From assembly GCA_039812085.1 (NCBI GenBank), contig JBDHZU010000030.1, positions 1-17,055 of the forward strand: 17,055 bases of DNA. Reading direction: 5' to 3'. The stretch is from JBDHZU01 sp039812085 (GTDB taxonomy: Bacteria; Actinomycetota; Actinomycetes; S36-B12; UBA10799). The position numbers and the translations under genes are program-made. Of this stretch, positions 14,102-17,055 are shown one piece after another. Numbering within the stretch: position 1 is the stretch's first letter; each line of letters opens with the position of its first letter. Under the pieces are notes generated by a model. That model did no database searches. It was given only the letters and a program-made list of their open reading frames with translations, and had not been told where the DNA came from.

Positions 14102-14836
14102 TCAGGCGCGCTGCACTGCCTCGGCTGCCACAGCAGTCTTGCGCGCAATGTCTGCCAAATCGATCCGGCGCTGCTCGTCGGCGTCCCACTGTTGCTTACG
14201 GTTCTTCAACACCCGGGCAGGCACCCCACCCATCACCGAGAACGGCTCCACCTCACCACGCACAACCGCATGAGCGGCCAGGACCGAACCGTGGCCGACG
14301 AATGTTCCGCGCAACACCGTGACCTTGGCCCCCACCCACACATCGGGACCAATTCGTACTGGGCTCTTATTCAGACCCTGGTCCTTGATGTTCATAGTGA
14401 TGTCATCAATGCGGTGATCGAAGTCGCAGACGTAGACCCAGTCGGCGATGATGCAGGATCCCCCGATCTCGACATCGAGATAGCTCTGCACCGTGTTGTT
14501 GCGACCGAAGACGGTTTTGTCTCCAACCCGAAGCTGGCCTTCATGGGCATACAGCAGGTTGCCCGGGCCGAAGTGAACCCATCGACCAATAACCAATCGG
14601 CCATAGCCGGGACGAGCCGTCAAACTGCAATTCTTGCCGATGAACACCATGCCCTCGGTGATGACGTCAGGATGCCGCAAACGGAACATCAGAAGTCGCC
14701 AGTAACGCAGCAAATACCAAGGCGTAAACGCACGATGGCGGATCACCCAACGCAGGCTGGCCCAGGTCAGATAGCGAGCTTGTCGGGGGTCACGCCGACT
14801 CGCCACCCATCGAGCACGCCAGGAATGAGATGACAC
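14102..14836 (-). CDS. Hexapeptide-repeat (left-handed beta-helix) O-acyltransferase, Rv3034c-like
   Basis: A 244-residue member of the LbH acyltransferase group (WbbJ/maltose-acetyltransferase type), usually acetyl-CoA dependent and trimeric. A basic, tryptophan-rich N-terminus (WYLLRYWRLLMFRLRHP around 40-56) precedes the helix. CDFDHRIDD (137-145) carries the probable catalytic His141. KDQGLNKSPVRIGPDVWVGA then leads into VTVLRGTFVGHGSVLAAHAVV (172-192) and VMGGVPARVL (201-210), a typical coil closure. The same gene type, Rv3034c, sits in the mycobacterial methylglucose-lipopolysaccharide cluster and has been proposed to acylate that polymer. The start is uncertain. I take GTG 14836, 25 bases after the upstream methyltransferase stop, because the reading from 14914 overlaps that gene and has an implausible N-terminus. 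No clear Shine-Dalgarno is present. The substrate is inferred from context only. Confidence 0.85.
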   Translation of the reverse strand: MSSHSWRARWVASRRDPRQARYLTWASLRWVIRHRAFTPWYLLRYWRLLMFRLRHPDVITEGMVFIGKNCSLTARPGYGRLVIGRWVHFGPGNLLYAHEGQLRVGDKTVFGRNNTVQSYLDVEIGGSCIIADWVYVCDFDHRIDDITMNIKDQGLNKSPVRIGPDVWVGAKVTVLRGTFVGHGSVLAAHAVVRGEVEPFSVMGGVPARVLKNRKQQWDADEQRRIDLADIARKTAVAAEAVQRA

Positions 14837-14861
14837 GGATTCGTCGCAGATAGCTCGATCG

Positions 14862-15842
14862 TTACGGCTTGGTGCCGGTGACGCAGACGTTGTAGAACAA
14901 CCCGTCCGGCACAACCTTGGACCACACGCGTTCGTCCATGGCGGCTAATGCCATCCAGCTTCGGTAGGCGAAGTGCGCCCAGTTCCAGCCCAGCACCCCT
15001 GGACGAACGGCCGCTTCAAACGTACGGACGGGCCAACCGAACCACGATGCAGTCAGTTCTTCGGTCACGGTGTTCACGTCCACCGCCCCGGCGCGCATCG
15101 CAATTCGACGCAGCTTGGCGGGCTCGAAGGTGTGGATGTCAACGACAGCTTCCAGCCGGGCAGCACGCGAACTCTCTTCCAGTTCCGGCAAAGACTTGGT
15201 GAATCGATCCTTCACCACGGGAACGTTGGCGAGCTGAGTGGTGGTCCACCACGTCGCCTGTGACAGTTTGCGAGCGACGATGTCACCGTGCGCTGTGGGT
15301 TCACCGCAGAACACGAATCGTCCGCCTGGCTTGAGTACTCGCAGTGCTTCCCGCAATGACTGTTCGACATCAGGGATGTGATGCAGCACTGCGTGCCCGA
15401 TAACGAGATCGAATGAGTTGTCCTCGTACGGGATGCGTTCAGCATCAGCAACCCGACCTTCGACCTCAAAGCCGAGCCCACGGGCATTGCGCTGGGCAAC
15501 CTCAACCATTCCGGCCGAAATGTCCGTCACGGCAGCAGACTTCATCACGCCCGCTTGATGCAGGTTCAAGGTGAAGAAGCCGGTGCCACAACCGATCTCC
15601 AGGCTGCGTTCGTATGGCCAGTCTTGTTCGCCAGCGATATGCACGAAGCGATCTCGCGCATAGTCGATGCAACGTTCGTCGTAGGAGATCGACCATTTCT
15701 CGTCGTAGGTCGATGCTTCCCAATCGTGGTAGAGCACGTTGGCTAGGCGCGGATCGGAATACGCCGCCTCAAGTTGCTCGTCAGTGATGTCGTCAGTCAC
15801 GACTTTGAGGTCATCAGTAGTGGGAACGGTCTTCACAGCCAT
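14862..15842 (-). CDS. SAM-dependent methyltransferase (Rv3038c-like)
   Basis: A 326-residue class I methyltransferase, nearly the length of Rv3038c. The SAM motif LEIGCGTGFF (81-90) is followed by AVTDISAGMVEVA (104-116), the VADAERIPYEDNSFDLVIGHAVLHH region around 131-155, and VLKPGGRFVFCGEP (169-182), the classic Methyltransf_11 series. The C-terminal 140 residues are family specific and aromatic-rich, which suggests a dedicated substrate site. The ATG at 15842 lies four bases after the crotonase stop and has AAGGA about 11 bases upstream. A longer reading from 15926 would run back through the crotonase gene and is not supported. In mycobacteria the gene is likewise next to echA17. The methyl acceptor is unknown. 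Polymethylated glucan is plausible from its neighbours but unproved. Confidence 0.88.
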   Translation of the reverse strand: MAVKTVPTTDDLKVVTDDITDEQLEAAYSDPRLANVLYHDWEASTYDEKWSISYDERCIDYARDRFVHIAGEQDWPYERSLEIGCGTGFFTLNLHQAGVMKSAAVTDISAGMVEVAQRNARGLGFEVEGRVADAERIPYEDNSFDLVIGHAVLHHIPDVEQSLREALRVLKPGGRFVFCGEPTAHGDIVARKLSQATWWTTTQLANVPVVKDRFTKSLPELEESSRAARLEAVVDIHTFEPAKLRRIAMRAGAVDVNTVTEELTASWFGWPVRTFEAAVRPGVLGWNWAHFAYRSWMALAAMDERVWSKVVPDGLFYNVCVTGTKP

Positions 15843-15846
15843 GGGG

Positions 15847-16638
15847 TTATTGTCCTTCGAATGTCGCTTGTCCGGGGCCATTCGCCAGGAATGACTCCAT
15901 ACCAATGGTTCGATCCTTTGTGGCAAAGAGTTCGGCGAACTGCATGCGCTCGATTTCCAAGCCGGTCGCCAGGTCTACTTCGGTCCCCCGATTGATGGCG
16001 TTCTTCGCCGCACGCAAGGCATACGCCGGACCGTTGACCAGAGTGCGGGCAAAGTCCAGTGCCTGTTCGTACACCTCGTCCGGGGCACACACTCGATCGG
16101 CTAAACCAATCGCCAATGCTTCTTCGGCGTCCACGAAACGTCCGGTGAAGATGAGCTCCTTCGCCTTGGAGTTGCCGACCAATCGTGGGAGTCGTTGAGT
16201 GCCGCCCGCTCCGGGAATGATGCCCAACAGAATTTCTGGCAGACCCAACTTGGCGTTATCTCCGACGAACCGGAAGTCGGCACACAACGCGAGTTCCAGG
16301 CCACCACCGAGCGCGTATCCCGTCACTGCTGCGATAACCGGCTTGGGGATGTTCGCAACTGCCGTGAATGACGCGGTCAACACCGAGGAACGTTCCAACA
16401 TCTGCAAGTGCGACCAGTCCGCCATCTCCTTGACATCCGCTCCAGCCGCGAACACCTTGGGGCCGCCGTAGAGGATCACAACCCGCACATCGGTGCGTTC
16501 GCTGACCTCAGCAGCAGCCTGTCGAAGGCCAGCCTGGATCGTCGTGTCGAGAGCATTCATCGGGGGTCGGACAAGGGTGATCGTGGCGATGCCATCACTG
16601 ACATTCACGTTCACCGGGGCCGCAGAGTTTTCCGTCAC
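15847..16638 (-). CDS. echA17: Enoyl-CoA hydratase/isomerase family protein (crotonase, EchA17-like)
   Basis: A 263-residue crotonase-fold enzyme. Members hydrate trans-2-enoyl-CoA in beta-oxidation. The oxyanion-hole segments are VFAAGADVKEM (62-72) and GYALGGGLELALCADFRF (107-124). The two glutamates of true hydratases are both present, as Glu115 in GGGLELA and Glu135 in LPEILLGIIPGAGGTQRLPR. Hydratase activity is therefore more likely than isomerase activity, in contrast to many paralogues that lose one of them. The start is GTG at 16638, giving MTENSAAPVNV. No Shine-Dalgarno is visible, but TAGCCT on the minus strand (16652-16647) lies eight bases upstream and could be the -10 of a leaderless transcript. 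It is the first gene of a minus-strand run and is followed after four bases by the methyltransferase. It matches Rv3039c by position and by its opening residues. Confidence 0.92.
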   Translation of the reverse strand: MTENSAAPVNVNVSDGIATITLVRPPMNALDTTIQAGLRQAAAEVSERTDVRVVILYGGPKVFAAGADVKEMADWSHLQMLERSSVLTASFTAVANIPKPVIAAVTGYALGGGLELALCADFRFVGDNAKLGLPEILLGIIPGAGGTQRLPRLVGNSKAKELIFTGRFVDAEEALAIGLADRVCAPDEVYEQALDFARTLVNGPAYALRAAKNAINRGTEVDLATGLEIERMQFAELFATKDRTIGMESFLANGPGQATFEGQ

Positions 16639-16700
16639 GAAAGGAAAGGCTACGGGTCGCCCTGTTCAAGCCTTACGCCTCATCGACCGATGTACAGGTT

Positions 16701-17055
16701 GTGTCCGCAAGAACGCTGTGTGTACGGGTGGGCGTCGGGCTCGGCGCCCTAGTTGTGGCGGGCGCTCTGGTTGAAGGATTGGGTTCTCAACTGACGGCAA
16801 CGGACGTTGGCACTACTCAACAGGCCAGCACCACTGCAGTCGCCCATTTGAAGGTCGGCAATCGCAGTAAGAAGAAGCTCAAGCGCCACAAGGGCAATCT
16901 CACAATTAAGAAGGCTGGAACCGTCATCGACGGATACGACGTACGTGGATTCGTCGTTATCGCCGCACCTAAGGTCACGATCCGCAATTCGGTGATTCGT
17001 GGCGGAACGGCCACGGGCAATACCGGGTTGCTGAGTATCAGCAGCCCGAAGGCCA
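16701..17055 (+). CDS. Exported protein with beta-helix-like repeats (N-terminal part, cut by window edge)
   Basis: An open frame running off the right edge, 118 codons visible. It starts MSARTLCVRVGVGLGALVVA, a basic-hydrophobic signal peptide (about 1-24). A Thr/Gln-rich stretch follows, then a lysine-rich segment (NRSKKKLKRHKG, about 55-66). After that come short strand-turn units such as TVIDGYDVRGFVVIAAPKVT and IRNSVIRGG. That spacing (hydrophobic residue, then N or D, then G) resembles right-handed parallel beta-helix proteins of the pectate-lyase / polysaccharide-binding type. No catalytic residues are visible in this part. GTG 16701 is the earliest sensible start and an in-frame GTG at 16728 is the alternative. 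It is divergent from the crotonase gene with 62 bases between. Its family needs the rest of the sequence. Confidence 0.6.
   Translation, partial: MSARTLCVRVGVGLGALVVAGALVEGLGSQLTATDVGTTQQASTTAVAHLKVGNRSKKKLKRHKGNLTIKKAGTVIDGYDVRGFVVIAAPKVTIRNSVIRGGTATGNTGLLSISSPKA

Noticed and set aside
14837..14914. Longer start for the hexapeptide acyltransferase
   Set aside because: It would overlap the end of the methyltransferase gene, and the extra residues look like translated noise. GTG 14836 is preferred, though not proved.

Overview
The window reads as a chromosomal segment of an actinobacterium. By eye the DNA is moderately GC-rich, GTG starts are frequent, and genes are packed with many 4-base stop/start overlaps. 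Much of the gene order matches, from memory, the Mycobacterium tuberculosis Rv3024c-Rv3039c region: mnmA, iscS, (local island), etfA/etfB (fixB/fixA), then methyltransferase, GH57 branching enzyme and GT4 glucosyltransferase (Rv3030-Rv3032), acyltransferase (Rv3034c), methyltransferase (Rv3038c) and enoyl-CoA hydratase (Rv3039c, echA17). The order is interrupted by genes I do not expect there in mycobacteria, so this is probably another actinomycete lineage that keeps a polymethylated-glucan / alpha-glucan locus.

Layout: (1) 1-4413, minus strand: an operon-like run of an MBOAT membrane protein, a membrane-anchored SGNH-like protein, a cysteine desulfurase and a tRNA 2-thiouridylase (cut by the left edge). 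(2) 4533-6889, plus strand: a secretory-lipase-type hydrolase translationally coupled to an unrecognised polytopic membrane protein, closed by a strong hairpin terminator. (3) 6951-8681, minus: etfB-etfA. (4) 8875-13063, plus: nitrobindin-like beta-barrel protein, methyltransferase, GH57 branching enzyme and GT4 glycosyltransferase, almost without spacing. (5) 13043-16638, minus: enoyl-CoA hydratase, methyltransferase, hexapeptide acyltransferase, then a membrane-tethered RNase Sa-type ribonuclease and its barstar-type inhibitor. (6) 16701 to the right edge, plus: start of an exported beta-helix-like protein.

How the genes work together: the GH57 and GT4 enzymes would build and branch an alpha-1,4-glucan, which the methyltransferases and the hexapeptide acyltransferase could decorate, as proposed for mycobacterial methylglucose lipopolysaccharide. 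IscS and MnmA supply sulfur to tRNA wobble uridine. EtfBA and the crotonase fit acyl-CoA oxidation. The RNase-barstar pair is a classic secreted nuclease with cytoplasmic immunity protein.

The most unusual part is the coupled MBOAT-SGNH pair. It has the architecture of a polysaccharide O-acyltransferase system, but both conserved MBOAT histidines are replaced, and the SGNH protein lacks the nucleophile serine, the block-III asparagine and the histidine. It looks like a pair of co-inherited pseudoenzymes, or a system with different chemistry. No stretch longer than 300 bases lacks a gene. I saw no rRNA, tRNA, CRISPR array or insertion sequence.
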